64,000 nt of DNA from Mesorhizobium sp. RMAD-H1 (GCF_014191375.1 NZ_JACHWN010000012.1:30672-94671); one strand, 5' to 3'. Positions 51,504 to 60,105 are shown, counted from the stretch's first letter. Notes: generated by a model from the sequence alone, not told the origin. Made by a program: numbers and translations.

Positions 51504-52667
51504 TTACTGCTTCCCAAAATTCCTCGGCTTTGTATGTACCTTTGTCGTATTCGGTGCCCAGATCAAGGAAATGGACATGATGGTCGCAAAGCACCCCAGC
51601 GTTGACGCGCTGCCTATATGGTCCCAGAAAGTTCCGAAAAGTGGCGCGCCCGCCGTTTGCCCGATGGCCAGCATCAAAAACGGCAGTCCTAGACCGAATG
51701 CAGGATGGTCTGAATAAAGTTGTATCCCCCATAACAGAAACACTCCGCTCGACACGATATAGGCGAACCCGAACACGGCCATGACTGCAAAGCCGATCAG
51801 AGCGGACTGGCTCGCTATCCCAAGTCCGATCAGAGACAGCGCCATGCCTCCAATGGCGAAACGATGAACGGGAGCGGTGCCGAAGCGACTGGTCAGTATT
51901 CCTGTCCCGATCCCGACAATCCCGCCAACGCCGAGCACGATCCAGGCGATGGCGATCTGCACGTCGGTAAAGTGCCAATCCTCGCGCAGGATATTAGCGC
52001 CAAAGGTCCATATCGCAGTGCTGGCTACTCCTGCCAAAAGCGCGCTGATGCATAGCGTGCCCACGCCCGTGCGGTTTAGCTGTTTCAGCGAAGCTTTGCT
52101 GGTATTGTCGTCCCCCGAGCCTGCGGGCATGGCAAAAAAGAGCCAGACACTTACGATAACGCCGATACTGGCGAACAGCACATAAAGACTTCGCCAGCTT
52201 CCGGGAAAAAGAACCAGCGCCCCACCGGAAAAGATGATACCCGCCGCCGTGCCGGCATTGATCGCACCATTGGCGCGAGAGCGCGCCACGTCATCAAGGG
52301 ATCGCGCCACCGCTGTTGCCAATGGCGGTGATGTCAGCCCGGTGCTCAAACCCGCCAGCGCGATCGCCAAGCCCAGGCTCCAGGCCGACAATGCCGATGC
52401 AGCAAGCGCCAGCCCGCTTGCTGCGACTATGCCGGCTAGGACCGTCATGAGACGTGGGCTAAACCTGGTCCCAGCCACCATTGTCACTGCGATGCCCAAA
52501 CAGTAGGTGGCAAACGCGCTTCCCCCGATCCATCCGGCGCCTGCCGCGTCAATGGCTAGATCCGCACGAACGTCAGGAAGGAGCAGTCCGAAGGCAAAGC
52601 GCGCCAACCCATAGGTGAGGGCGGTGAGGGTAAAACCGGCAGCAACTAGATTGAGCTTGCCGGTCAC
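51504..52667 (-). CDS. MFS transporter paired with a TetR regulator
   Basis: The 387-residue major-facilitator protein has twelve helices: LVAAGFTLTALTYGLARFAFGLLLPDVRADLAIDAAGAGWIGGSAFATYCLGIA, a loop FSPRLMTVLAG and a central polar loop. The subgroup resembles YbfB-type or CmlA-like exporters. Its start overlaps the tetR stop by ATGA (52664-52667), so the regulator and exporter are translated together. Probably drug or metabolite efflux. Confidence 0.85.
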   Translation of the reverse strand: MTGKLNLVAAGFTLTALTYGLARFAFGLLLPDVRADLAIDAAGAGWIGGSAFATYCLGIAVTMVAGTRFSPRLMTVLAGIVAASGLALAASALSAWSLGLAIALAGLSTGLTSPPLATAVARSLDDVARSRANGAINAGTAAGIIFSGGALVLFPGSWRSLYVLFASIGVIVSVWLFFAMPAGSGDDNTSKASLKQLNRTGVGTLCISALLAGVASTAIWTFGANILREDWHFTDVQIAIAWIVLGVGGIVGIGTGILTSRFGTAPVHRFAIGGMALSLIGLGIASQSALIGFAVMAVFGFAYIVSSGVFLLWGIQLYSDHPAFGLGLPFLMLAIGQTAGAPLFGTFWDHIGSASTLGCFATIMSISLIWAPNTTKVHTKPRNFGKQ

Positions 52668-53209
52668 CGCAGCCGCTCTCTTGCAACTGACATAAGCACA
52701 TTTGCTGCCTGCTTCGCCTCGGCTACGATAGAGTGGTCTGAAACACTCGCCGCCGCTGTCGCCCCTTCAAACAACAGCCATATCTGCACAGTCAACGCTG
52801 CGTTTTCGCACCCCAGATCCAGTGCGACACGTCGGGCAATCTCGCACTCGAATTCTTTCTTTTGCCTGCCCACAAGCTCTACAATGTCTGGACTGGCAAC
52901 AGCGTATTCGCTGCGCGCCCGCAGCAGCATGCAGCCGCGCGCGCCATGCTCATCCAGCCATTGCTGCAACTGATCAAAGAGATCTCCAACAGGATCGGCC
53001 GGATTCTTTCCTTCGAGCCGCTGCATAAACCGCTGGTGGCGCAGTTCCAGCACCGCTCGCACCAACCCGTCGCGCGAGCCGAAATGTTTATAAAGCGTGC
53101 GGGTCGAACCCCCCGATGGTGCCAGTACGGCATCAACCCCGACACCACGAAATCCATTTGTTTCGAAAACACGGCTCGCGCCTGCGATGATGCTCTCACG
53201 CTTTTTCAT
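52664..53209 (-). CDS. TetR-family regulator
   Basis: The 181-residue protein has a TetR HTH (ESIIAGASRVFETNGFRGVGVDAVLAPSGGSTRTLYKHFGSRDGLVRAVLELR) and a C-terminal ligand domain. It is the first gene of a two-gene unit with the MFS exporter and should autoregulate that unit. Start ATG 53209. Confidence 0.85.
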   Translation of the reverse strand: MKKRESIIAGASRVFETNGFRGVGVDAVLAPSGGSTRTLYKHFGSRDGLVRAVLELRHQRFMQRLEGKNPADPVGDLFDQLQQWLDEHGARGCMLLRARSEYAVASPDIVELVGRQKKEFECEIARRVALDLGCENAALTVQIWLLFEGATAAASVSDHSIVAEAKQAANVLMSVARERLR

Positions 53210-53522
53210 GGGCCCAATCGTAAAGCGATCGTTTTACCTGTCAATGTAGAGGGTATGATTTGGAGCTCTAGGCGTAGCTAACCGCGTCCGTCACCTGATG
53301 GCCGGTAGGGGCGTCGACATCAAATGCGGCTGGTAGCGCCTGCCTCGATCCCGCGCTGGAAAGCGGATGTGCGAGGTGTCCGTGCAAATGCCTGGGATCG
53401 GCCCGAAGCGGACAGAAGTATCAATCCTGTTCTGCATGGCGATATCGGCTTGCCATTCCCGCAATCTGGCAAGGCTTGACACATGTTCGTCTTCTATTTA
53501 GGAAAAGGTCACTCAATAAACA
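53210..53522. other. Divergent intergenic region
   Basis: There is no gene. It carries the start regions of the divergent TetR genes at 53209 and 53523. No palindrome stands out at the level of inspection possible here. Confidence 0.45.
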
Positions 53523-54140
53523 TTGGAAATACCTGTGGTTGCAAATTCAGTTCAACGAAAACGGGGACGCCCAAGGCTCTTCGACGAAGAGACGGTTCTC
53601 AGTCAGGCGATCGAACTCTTCAGTTCATCTGGATATTCCGCGATTGGGATAAACGACCTCACCCGGACTACCGGGGTGACAGTCGGCAGCCTCTATAAGG
53701 CCTATCAGGACAAGGAAAGCTTGTTCGCGAAAGCCTTGGAAAGGTACATCGCGCTGCGTGAGGCAAGGATTTCCGCGACGTTGGCGCAGGCCGAAAACGG
53801 ACGGGCCCGGCTTTCTGCCCTACTCCACATCTATGTGGAGCTAAGCCAGGGCAAGGAGGGAAAACTCGGCTGCCTGATGGTTGCAGGAATTGCCGAGATT
53901 CCGAAGTTCGCCTTCGCTGGTGACATTCTGCGTGAGCAACTTCTAAGGCGTCGGAAACTTCTGTCCGATCTCGTCGAACAAGGTCAACGCGACGGTTCCG
54001 TCACCACTTCCAGTTCCCCACAGGCGGTAGCGGACGTGTTGCTGACGCTCCTCTACGGAATGCGTGTCATTGGCAAGGCGGAGGCATTCACCAACGATGC
54101 CGCCTCTTTTGTCTCGCTGGCGCTCAAGGTCCTGGATTGA
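53523..54140 (+). CDS. TetR-family regulator
   Basis: The 205-residue protein reads VANSVQRKRGRPRLFDEETVLSQAIELFSSSGYSAIGINDLTRTTGVTVGSLYKAYQDKESLF (HTH, about 15-75) and a TetR_C-type ligand domain. Starts at TTG 53523 or GTG 53535 are both possible; no ATG fits. Its stop overlaps the next ORF (ATGA region, 54137-54140), which is a deleted DMT gene that was probably its target. Confidence 0.8.
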   Translation: MEIPVVANSVQRKRGRPRLFDEETVLSQAIELFSSSGYSAIGINDLTRTTGVTVGSLYKAYQDKESLFAKALERYIALREARISATLAQAENGRARLSALLHIYVELSQGKEGKLGCLMVAGIAEIPKFAFAGDILREQLLRRRKLLSDLVEQGQRDGSVTTSSSPQAVADVLLTLLYGMRVIGKAEAFTNDAASFVSLALKVLD

Positions 54141-54470
54141 TCATGAATAGCTCCATCCTGATTGCACGTGCGGCCGGCACGATGTTGCCGCTTCAGGCTG
54201 TGCTGAATGCCCGCCTCGCTCGCCCTCTGGAATCACCCGTGTGGGCTGCAGCTATCTCAGGTGTCATAACAACGCTAACGCTTTTCGCCATCGGTTTCGG
54301 GATGAGCCGGGGACTGCCCCGCAGTGTTGGCGGCACCGATCTTCCTCCGTGGGCCTGGGCTGTTCGGAGCGGCAACCAATCCGCTCACCGCGCGACGCCT
54401 GATCGCCACCGGCTTGCTGCTCGCGGGCGCACTACTCTACATGAACGACCCAGCCCATGATCGTACGCCG
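54137..54470 (+). pseudogene. DMT/YdcZ-type transporter gene with an internal deletion
   Basis: The start reads GTMLPLQAVLNARLARPLESPVWAAAISGVITTLTLFAIGFGMSRGLPRSVGGTDLPPWAW, the first three helices of a YdcZ (DMT) protein of about 145 residues. Then, in a different frame, GLFGAATNPLTARRLIATGLLLAGALLYMNDPA gives the last helix. The middle of about 70 codons is missing and the frame is shifted, with the junction near 54358-54368. Non-functional. Confidence 0.7.
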
Positions 54471-54611
54471 CTCGCGATCCCTCGCATTCCTCAGGTGACT
54501 TCGCCGCCCGCCGCGTACTGTCACGCCATACCCTTTCAAACCATAGCCTTTCTGCATTCAGCCGCGAGTACGCTCTCTACCGGCTGATTTCATCTCACAA
54601 GGAGATCATCA

Positions 54612-55532
54612 ATGGAAAACATGGACATTCCCGCAGCCCCGCCTGGCTTCGCGCACAGGTTCACGCGCGTCGACGGCTTGAGATTTCATTATGTCGTCGG
54701 CGGTGCGGATGCACCGGAAATCATCGTCCTTCTCGCAGGCTTTCCTGAATCCTGGTATGCATGGCGGCACGTCATGCCGATGCTCGGGGAGCGGTATCGC
54801 GTACTTGCAATCGACCTGCCGGGACAAGGCGACAGCGATCGCCCATTGGACGGTTACGATACACAGACGGTCGCCGAACGCGTTCACGGACTTCTCCAAG
54901 TCATCGGCGTGACGCGATACAGCCTTGTCGCCCACGACGTCGGCGCTTGGATCGCCTTTCCTTACGCCTTGTTGTTCGGCGACGAAATTGGTGCGCTGGT
55001 CCTTATGGACGCAGGCATTCCAGCCGTGACAATGCCTGAGATGCTCCCATCTTCACCCGACAAGTCATGGAAAACCTGGCACTTCGCGTTCCATGCCGTG
55101 CCGGATCTGCCGGAGGCACTCATCGCGGGTCGTGAACGCGAATATCTGGGTTGGTTCTTCCGGGAAAAGACCGTGAATCCTTCTTGCTACACCGAAGAGG
55201 CGATGGCCGAATATCTCCGGATATTCCGTGCGCCTGGCGGGTTGCGCGCCGGCTTGAGCTTCTATCGTTCGGCGACCAAATCCGCAGAGCAGAACAGGTC
55301 GCTGTTGAAAGAGCGCAAGCTGACCATGCCGGTGTTGGGGCTGAGTGCCGATCAGGGTTCAATTCCGGACATCGCTGCCGCTGTCCATCCATATGCGACA
55401 GATGTAAGCGGCGATGTCATCAAGAATTGCGGACACTTTCAGCCCGAAGAGCAGCCCGAAGCAGTCGCCACCACCATTGTGAGGTACCTCGAACAGGTTC
55501 GGGCCGTAAGAGCTCAAAATCCTGCCGCTTAG
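54612..55532 (+). CDS. Alpha/beta hydrolase, epoxide-hydrolase/dehalogenase type
   Basis: The 306-residue protein has LAGFPESWYAWRHVMPML (oxyanion loop HGxP-like, here AGFP), the nucleophile elbow VAHDVGAWIAFPYAL with Asp as nucleophile, and the catalytic His in NCGHFQPEEQPE. An Asp nucleophile with this spacing is typical of soluble epoxide hydrolases and haloalkane/haloacetate dehalogenases. Start ATG 54612 with a site AAGGAG. It follows the YdcZ relic and may belong to the same old tetR regulon. Confidence 0.85.
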   Translation: MENMDIPAAPPGFAHRFTRVDGLRFHYVVGGADAPEIIVLLAGFPESWYAWRHVMPMLGERYRVLAIDLPGQGDSDRPLDGYDTQTVAERVHGLLQVIGVTRYSLVAHDVGAWIAFPYALLFGDEIGALVLMDAGIPAVTMPEMLPSSPDKSWKTWHFAFHAVPDLPEALIAGREREYLGWFFREKTVNPSCYTEEAMAEYLRIFRAPGGLRAGLSFYRSATKSAEQNRSLLKERKLTMPVLGLSADQGSIPDIAAAVHPYATDVSGDVIKNCGHFQPEEQPEAVATTIVRYLEQVRAVRAQNPAA

Positions 55533-55695
55533 GCATTGCGGATGTCCGCTTGTGGCCGAACTCGCCGCTTCGATATTGGGGCGGACGCGCTCGGTGAGCG
55601 GCTCCAGTCGCCGGCGACCCTTCCTACTGACGAAGAGGCGACCGGCGATGCCCCCTTGCCGATCGGCTCGTCAGGTGCATTCGACATGGCCTACA

Positions 55696-56121
55696 TCAGT
55701 TGTAGGGCGACCAGCATTGTTCACGCGGACCGTCGTACGGCTGATAGGTGTTGTCATATGCACGGTAAGACCGATAATGATCGAAGCACCATTCAACATG
55801 GGCGGCGGGCAGTCGGCGTGCCGGTGGTACCGGATGGGCCAGGGTTCGGCCGACTATCACGCCGGTGGCGAAAGCCGCGGGCGGAAACCAATATCCCCGA
55901 TAAAATCGGTAGCCAGGACGTGCGACGACGAACCCACGATATCCGTTGTAGTAGTGGACGCCGCGGACCACGTAGAAGCCGTGCCGGTGCGCAACGTCCT
56001 GGACGACGCCTTCATTCCGGACCATCATCGGCGGTCGGTAAAGCGAATTCGCTGATGCTGGGACGGCATGGGTAAAAAGTAGAAGCGTTGCGGCGCCGAG
56101 GGAAGCAATTGTCTTGTTCAT
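55696..56121 (-). CDS. BA14K-family secreted protein
   Basis: The 141-residue protein has a signal peptide ending near residue 24 (VPASANS) and a Tyr/Arg-rich mature part. The C-terminus HVEWCFDHYRSYRAYDNTYQ and DGPREQCWSPY is the BA14K motif (two Cys, Trp) first seen in the Brucella 14-kDa immunoreactive protein. Such proteins are common in Hyphomicrobiales and may bind sugars. It lies next to a secreted EF-hand protein on the same strand, 36 bases apart. Confidence 0.85.
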   Translation of the reverse strand: MNKTIASLGAATLLLFTHAVPASANSLYRPPMMVRNEGVVQDVAHRHGFYVVRGVHYYNGYRGFVVARPGYRFYRGYWFPPAAFATGVIVGRTLAHPVPPARRLPAAHVEWCFDHYRSYRAYDNTYQPYDGPREQCWSPYN

Positions 56122-56157
56122 CGGTTTGTGTCCTATCGTTGAGAGCAGAGATGACGC

Positions 56158-56583
56158 TCAGCGTCGACGAAGTGCTCTGAGTTCAGGCAAGGAAAGTGTG
56201 CGGTCGCCGTTGCTGTCGGCACGCAGGAACCAATCGGGAATGAACTGAGCGAATTCCGCTTTCGTAATTCGGCCGTCGCCGTTCGCATCCATCCGGCGAG
56301 CTTGAGTTTCCAGACCTTCCACCGTTGCCGTTTGGTACCTGCCGCCGTCTCTCACGCGCTGAAGGGCGGCCTGTACCTCACCATTATCGAGCACGCCATT
56401 GCGATTTGCGTCCAAGCGGTCAAACAGGGCCGCGCGTGCCGTCTGGATCTCGCTAAACTGAAGCGCTCGATCACCGTTTTGATCCATTTGGCGGAAAGCC
56501 TGGCGGCCTTGTTGTTCGTCCGCCGCACAAGCGTCGCCACTCGCGAGGACAACCATCATGCAAGCCAGCAATTTCAAATTCAT
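56158..56583 (-). CDS. Secreted EF-hand protein with four calcium loops
   Basis: The 141-residue protein has a signal peptide (residues 1-20, ...DACA/AD) and four EF-hand loops at 34-45, 58-69, 99-110 and 123-134 (DQNGDRALQFSE, DANRNGVLDNGE, DANGDGRITKAE, DSNGDRTLSLPE). ATG 56583 is preferred over the upstream 56616 because the signal peptide begins there. It is divergent from the plus-strand EF-hand protein at 56814. Calcium (or another divalent metal) binding in the periplasm is likely. Confidence 0.85.
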   Translation of the reverse strand: MNLKLLACMMVVLASGDACAADEQQGRQAFRQMDQNGDRALQFSEIQTARAALFDRLDANRNGVLDNGEVQAALQRVRDGGRYQTATVEGLETQARRMDANGDGRITKAEFAQFIPDWFLRADSNGDRTLSLPELRALRRR

Positions 56584-56813
56584 TCTATTCTCCCCTTCCT
56601 CGGGCGAAATTGGCATTAACGCGAGCTTCTACGCACGGGAGCAGCAGTTCCTACGCGTCACATCACTTTTCTTCGGGAAGCATCAGTCGGCCGCTGTACG
56701 CCAGATCATCGGAAATCTGTGAATGAATGCGTAGGAGATGAGCCAGCGGTTCGTATTGGTCCACGTAGCTGCCCATCGGCAGACGGAATCATAGAACCGA
56801 AGGAAGACTCTCA

Positions 56814-57245
56814 ATGAAACAGGCTTCATACGCGCTGGTCGCAGCGCTAGTCGCCGCTCTCACTCCGCCGGCGTTCGCGGTTCAGGCGAAAACGGCATCG
56901 CCCATTCTTCAGCGGCTTGACGCGAACAACGACGGTGCTGTCTCGCGCGATGAGATTGTCGCGGCGCGCGCTAAACTCCTTACTCGCTTCGACGTGAACG
57001 GCGACGGTGTAATCGACGAAGACGAAACAGAATGGCTCCGCGATGCGATCATGGATCGTGCGTCGGCGATGCAGGCACATTTGGCAAACCAGATGCGCCG
57101 GATCGACACGAGTGGTGATGGAAAGGTGTCGAGAGACGAGTTCCGCGCTCGCACGCTCTTCTTCGACCTCGCCGACCGGGACGGAGACGGAAAGCTGTCG
57201 ACCGCCGAGTTCCTCGCCATCCGCGGCATTATGTTCAACCGTTGA
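56814..57245 (+). CDS. Secreted EF-hand protein, first gene of the ECF sigma locus
   Basis: The 143-residue protein has a signal peptide (to about 22, PPAFA/VQ) and four EF-hand loops at 36-47, 60-71, 98-109 and 121-132 (DANNDGAVSRDE, DVNGDGVIDEDE, DTSGDGKVSRDE, DRDGDGKLSTAE). It is followed by a small exported protein (45 bases), an ECF sigma factor, a putative anti-sigma protein and a CpxP-like protein on the same strand. It may give the locus its metal or envelope-stress input. Start ATG 56814 with a site AAGGAAG. Confidence 0.85.
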   Translation: MKQASYALVAALVAALTPPAFAVQAKTASPILQRLDANNDGAVSRDEIVAARAKLLTRFDVNGDGVIDEDETEWLRDAIMDRASAMQAHLANQMRRIDTSGDGKVSRDEFRARTLFFDLADRDGDGKLSTAEFLAIRGIMFNR

Positions 57246-57290
57246 GTTGAACGCCGCTACGGACATTGCATCAGTATTAAGGAGTTCATG

Positions 57291-57668
57291 ATGGTTGTTT
57301 CCTGGAACCGAACCTTGGCCGCGCTAGGCGTTGTCATACTGCTTGGTCCGGCCTCAGCCATGGCGGCCGAGTGGACGCGCGATACGCGGAATGGTGGCCA
57401 GATCACCCGCAGCCTGACGAGGGTCGGCAACATCTATTCCGGACAGACGACGCGCGTCGGACCGAACGGTGCGACCTACACATCGAATTCGACGTGCCGT
57501 GACGGCTTCGTCGACCGGTGCCGGCGCAGCTATTCCGCAACTGGCCCGAGCCGGGCCTACTCCGGCAATACCGTGACGGCACGAGGCCCCTACCGCGTCC
57601 GGTCCATCGGTGTTCACACCGGCCCGCGCGGAAATGTCGGCATCGGCTTTCACCGCCACTGGAGGTAA
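57291..57668 (+). CDS. Small exported Thr/Arg-rich protein
   Basis: The 125-residue protein has a signal peptide (to about 25, ASAMA/AE) and a mature part with repeated G-N/Q-Y-S-G-x-T-T/V-x-R/A-x-G-P segments (IYSGQTTRVGPNGATYTS; AYSGNTVTARGPYRVRS) and one Cys pair (TCRDGFVDRCRR). ATG 57291 is chosen over the adjacent 57288 for spacing from AAGGAG. It ends 6 bases before the sigma factor start, and the sigma ribosome site (TGGAGG) lies inside it. No known domain. Confidence 0.75.
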   Translation: MVVSWNRTLAALGVVILLGPASAMAAEWTRDTRNGGQITRSLTRVGNIYSGQTTRVGPNGATYTSNSTCRDGFVDRCRRSYSATGPSRAYSGNTVTARGPYRVRSIGVHTGPRGNVGIGFHRHWR

Positions 57669-57674
57669 GCCCGC

Positions 57675-58295
57675 GTGGACCAAGTGCGTGCGCCGGAAAT
57701 TGCAAGTCTGCCGGAGCGCCTCGACGACGAGGCGCTGCTCGCCCGCGTGGCTGCTGGCGAGCAGCTTGCCCTTCGACAACTCATAGAGCGGCACGGACGT
57801 GGTCTACGCCTGTTCGCCGGGCGTTATCTTGGCAGTTCGGACGAAGCAGAGGATGTCGTGCAGGACGTATTCATTTCGGTCTGGAAAAACGCAAAACGTT
57901 TCGATCGCTCGAAAGGACGCGCGACCACGTGGATCTATCGGATCGCAGCAAATCGATGCATCGACGTGAGGCGTTGGCGCAAGTTCCGCATATTCATCGG
58001 GCTCGGAGAGGCGCACGAACGATTTCCTTCAGAGGATCCCGATGCCCATGCCTGGATGGGCGCGCGGCAGGAGCTAGCCATCGTCCGCACCGGTCTCGAC
58101 AATCTGCCGGAACGGCAGCGAATGGCACTGCTCCTCCGAGCAGTCGCCGATCTTGACGTCCCCTCAATTGCCCAAGTGATGGAAGCGAGTGCCGGATCAG
58201 TAGAGCAACTGCTTGTCCGAGCGAGGCGAACGCTGCGCGCTCAGCTTTCCGAGGCTGGGACGTCTGACTCACAAACTAAAAGGAAATCGCAATGA
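57675..58295 (+). CDS. ECF RNA polymerase sigma factor
   Basis: The 206-residue protein has sigma region 2 (about 25-95; LRQLIERHGRGLRLFAGRYLGSSDEAEDVVQDVFISVWKNAKRFD, then TTWIYRIAANRCIDVRRWRK) and region 4 (about 140-190; LPERQRMALLLRAVADLDVPSIAQVMEASAGSVEQLLVRARRTLRAQL), with a short linker and no region 1 or 3. It starts at GTG 57675 with a good site. Its stop overlaps the next gene by ATGA (58292-58295), the usual tie between an ECF sigma factor and its anti-sigma factor. Confidence 0.88.
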   Translation: MDQVRAPEIASLPERLDDEALLARVAAGEQLALRQLIERHGRGLRLFAGRYLGSSDEAEDVVQDVFISVWKNAKRFDRSKGRATTWIYRIAANRCIDVRRWRKFRIFIGLGEAHERFPSEDPDAHAWMGARQELAIVRTGLDNLPERQRMALLLRAVADLDVPSIAQVMEASAGSVEQLLVRARRTLRAQLSEAGTSDSQTKRKSQ

Positions 58296-58735
58296 ACGAT
58301 GACGAATTCGAAGGCTTGAAAGTTCGATTTGGAGATGGCGTTGCATCATGGCCGGCGCCTTTTCGCCGCGAGGCGTTGCTGTTCCTTGCTACAGATCAAC
58401 ACGAGGCGACCGGCCAGGACGAGAAGCTCGACTGCCTTATTCTGGAGGCAACGATCGAGCCGACTGACGAACGTGCACTCGCTCGCAATGTGATGGCCAA
58501 AATCGCGGCGCCGAAGCGCCGAGCCTTGGGTCTCAATCTTGGATCTTGGTTGATACCGGCGACAGCCGCGAGCATGGCACTTGTTCTTGCCGTGTCGGCG
58601 GTCGGCGGCTACGTGGCCGCGGGGAGGGAAAGGGAAATTTCCGACAACGCACTCTTGGCCTTTGCTGTGGGCGTTCCGCCTTCCGAGCTTGCAGAGACGA
58701 TTTCCGTCACACGAAACAATGGAGGCCGCCTGTGA
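58292..58735 (+). CDS. Putative anti-sigma factor (single-pass membrane protein)
   Basis: The 147-residue protein has a cytoplasmic part to about 88 (FEGLKVRFGDGVASWPAPFRREALLF), one membrane helix about 90-113 (WLIPATAASMALVLAVSAVGGYVA) and a short outer tail. The order sigma then single-pass membrane protein with ATGA overlap is the standard sign of an anti-sigma factor. No zinc-type anti-sigma motif (HxxxCxxC) is present. Its stop overlaps the next start (GTGA, 58732-58735). Confidence 0.75.
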   Translation: MNDDEFEGLKVRFGDGVASWPAPFRREALLFLATDQHEATGQDEKLDCLILEATIEPTDERALARNVMAKIAAPKRRALGLNLGSWLIPATAASMALVLAVSAVGGYVAAGREREISDNALLAFAVGVPPSELAETISVTRNNGGRL

Positions 58736-59133
58736 AACGATTTTCATGGCTGCGAACAGTTCTGTTCGCTGTCTTCGCAGCATCGCTGGTCGGAAACTTC
58801 TTTTCGCTTGGGTATGTGCTGAAGAGCCAGCGTGACGCGCCGGCGATGTCTATCCTCTCCGAGAGCGCGTTCTCAGCATATCCTGAAGAGGTCCGCTTCG
58901 AATTCCGGCGGTTGCTCCGTGAGAACAGACCGCAGACCGTCGCGGCGCTCGGCAAGCTGAGAGAGGCGCGTCGTCAATTGGCGTCGATCGCCAGTTCCTC
59001 GCCACTCAACGAGGCGGATATCACAAAGGCGATGGCCGATGTGCGCGACGCGACAGATGCACTCCAGCGCTTGATGCAGGACCTACTCTTTGAAGCACTG
59101 CGCTCGACGGATCGCAAAAAGGCGCAGTCCTAA
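58732..59133 (+). CDS. CpxP/heavy-metal-sensor-like periplasmic protein
   Basis: The 133-residue protein starts at GTG 58732, with an N-terminal membrane anchor (about 5-27, LRTVLFAVFAASLVGNFFSLGYVL). The helical outer part reads FEFRRLLRENRPQTVAALGKLREARRQLASIASSSPLNEADITKAMADVRDATDALQRLMQDLLFEAL. The paired long helices and Arg-rich hook are typical of Spy/CpxP and periplasmic heavy-metal-resistance (CnrX-like) proteins. It overlaps the anti-sigma gene and may pass an envelope or metal signal to it. Confidence 0.78.
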   Translation: MKRFSWLRTVLFAVFAASLVGNFFSLGYVLKSQRDAPAMSILSESAFSAYPEEVRFEFRRLLRENRPQTVAALGKLREARRQLASIASSSPLNEADITKAMADVRDATDALQRLMQDLLFEALRSTDRKKAQS

Positions 59134-59143
59134 TTGATTTGGA

Positions 59144-59340
59144 TATGAAAGCCTATCCGAGGAAGAGGCAAGCCAGAAGCCTGTCACTCAGGCTTCGACC
59201 GACACCGATTTCTCCGATGTCCTCATGTGGGCCGCCGGCCATATTAGGGGAAACCTCGCAGTTGAGGTGTCAGCGAACCGCTCAGGCATGAATGTGCGTT
59301 CATTCACCCGCAAGTTCCGTGCGGCTGTCGGATTCACGAT
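59144..59340 (+). pseudogene. AraC/GlxA-type regulator fragment
   Basis: The frame reads DFSDVLMWAAGHIRGNLAVE and VSANRSGMNVRSFTRKFRAAVGFT, the first half of an AraC-type double HTH as in GlxA-like regulators. The amidase-like N-terminal domain and the second HTH are missing. It lies between the CpxP-like gene and an opposite-strand gene. Not functional. Confidence 0.55.
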
Positions 59341-59433
59341 CGCTTCGAATACATGCTCGACCGGCTTGCGGATGAGCATTCCGGCCTTGGCGATTGGTAT
59401 GCGCGTACCGGCTGCGATGGCCTGCGCTGTTAT

Positions 59434-60105
59434 TCAGCATCCCTCGTCACTCAGCATGTGATCCGCCAGGCTATAGCAGTGGCTCGCCTGATAGGCGTTC
59501 CGGCCCCGGTTCATGTGCGTCAGGTTGAATGCCCGGATGGCCCGCAATGCGCGGGGCTCCGCGAGGAATTTGCTGATCGAGGAGAAGCCGCGGACTTTGA
59601 TGCCGAACATGTCCTCGCCTCGCGGGAAGAAATAGCTGACGTCTTCCGGCGTCACGACACAGTGCTCAAGAAAAGCTTCGTCCACTTGGTCGTGATCGAG
59701 TGAATGGTCGGCGGTGAAATCGGAAAGATGCACCACGAAAAGCGCGCGGATGCCCTCGCCGTCCGCATAGAGCGAGAAGAGCTCCATCCAGCTTGCATTG
59801 ACGCGAACGAGCGCCTTGCCCGGAGTCGATGGCAGACAGGAAACCGACCAGTAGTGCCGCTCGGTCCGGCAGGGGATCGGGATACAGTCGCGGCCGTAGC
59901 GCCTGAGAATCTCCAGAACCTCAGGCGCCTGCGGCCGGCGCAGCAGCTTCTCGAACCGCGCGACATATTTGAAACGCAGTTCCAGCGACTGCGAGCGCTC
60001 GTCGGCGTCGCGCAGGACCGTCCTGCTCTCCATCCAGTCGCGCTGCTGCTGGATATCCAACAATTGGCTCAGGCCGGTGCTGCTTGGTCGGCGAGCGGCG
60101 TTCAT
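59434..60105 (-). CDS. Protein of unknown function, co-transcribed with tetR
   Basis: The 223-residue protein has no signal peptide or membrane segment. Visible stretches are RFEKLLRRPQAPEVLEILRRYGRDCIPIPCRTERHYWSVSCLPS, RALFVVHLSDFTADHS and FFPRGEDMFGIKVRGF. I do not recognise a family. Its start overlaps the tetR stop by ATGA (60102-60105), so it is made together with that regulator and is probably part of the same response. Confidence 0.65.
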   Translation of the reverse strand: MNAARRPSSTGLSQLLDIQQQRDWMESRTVLRDADERSQSLELRFKYVARFEKLLRRPQAPEVLEILRRYGRDCIPIPCRTERHYWSVSCLPSTPGKALVRVNASWMELFSLYADGEGIRALFVVHLSDFTADHSLDHDQVDEAFLEHCVVTPEDVSYFFPRGEDMFGIKVRGFSSISKFLAEPRALRAIRAFNLTHMNRGRNAYQASHCYSLADHMLSDEGC

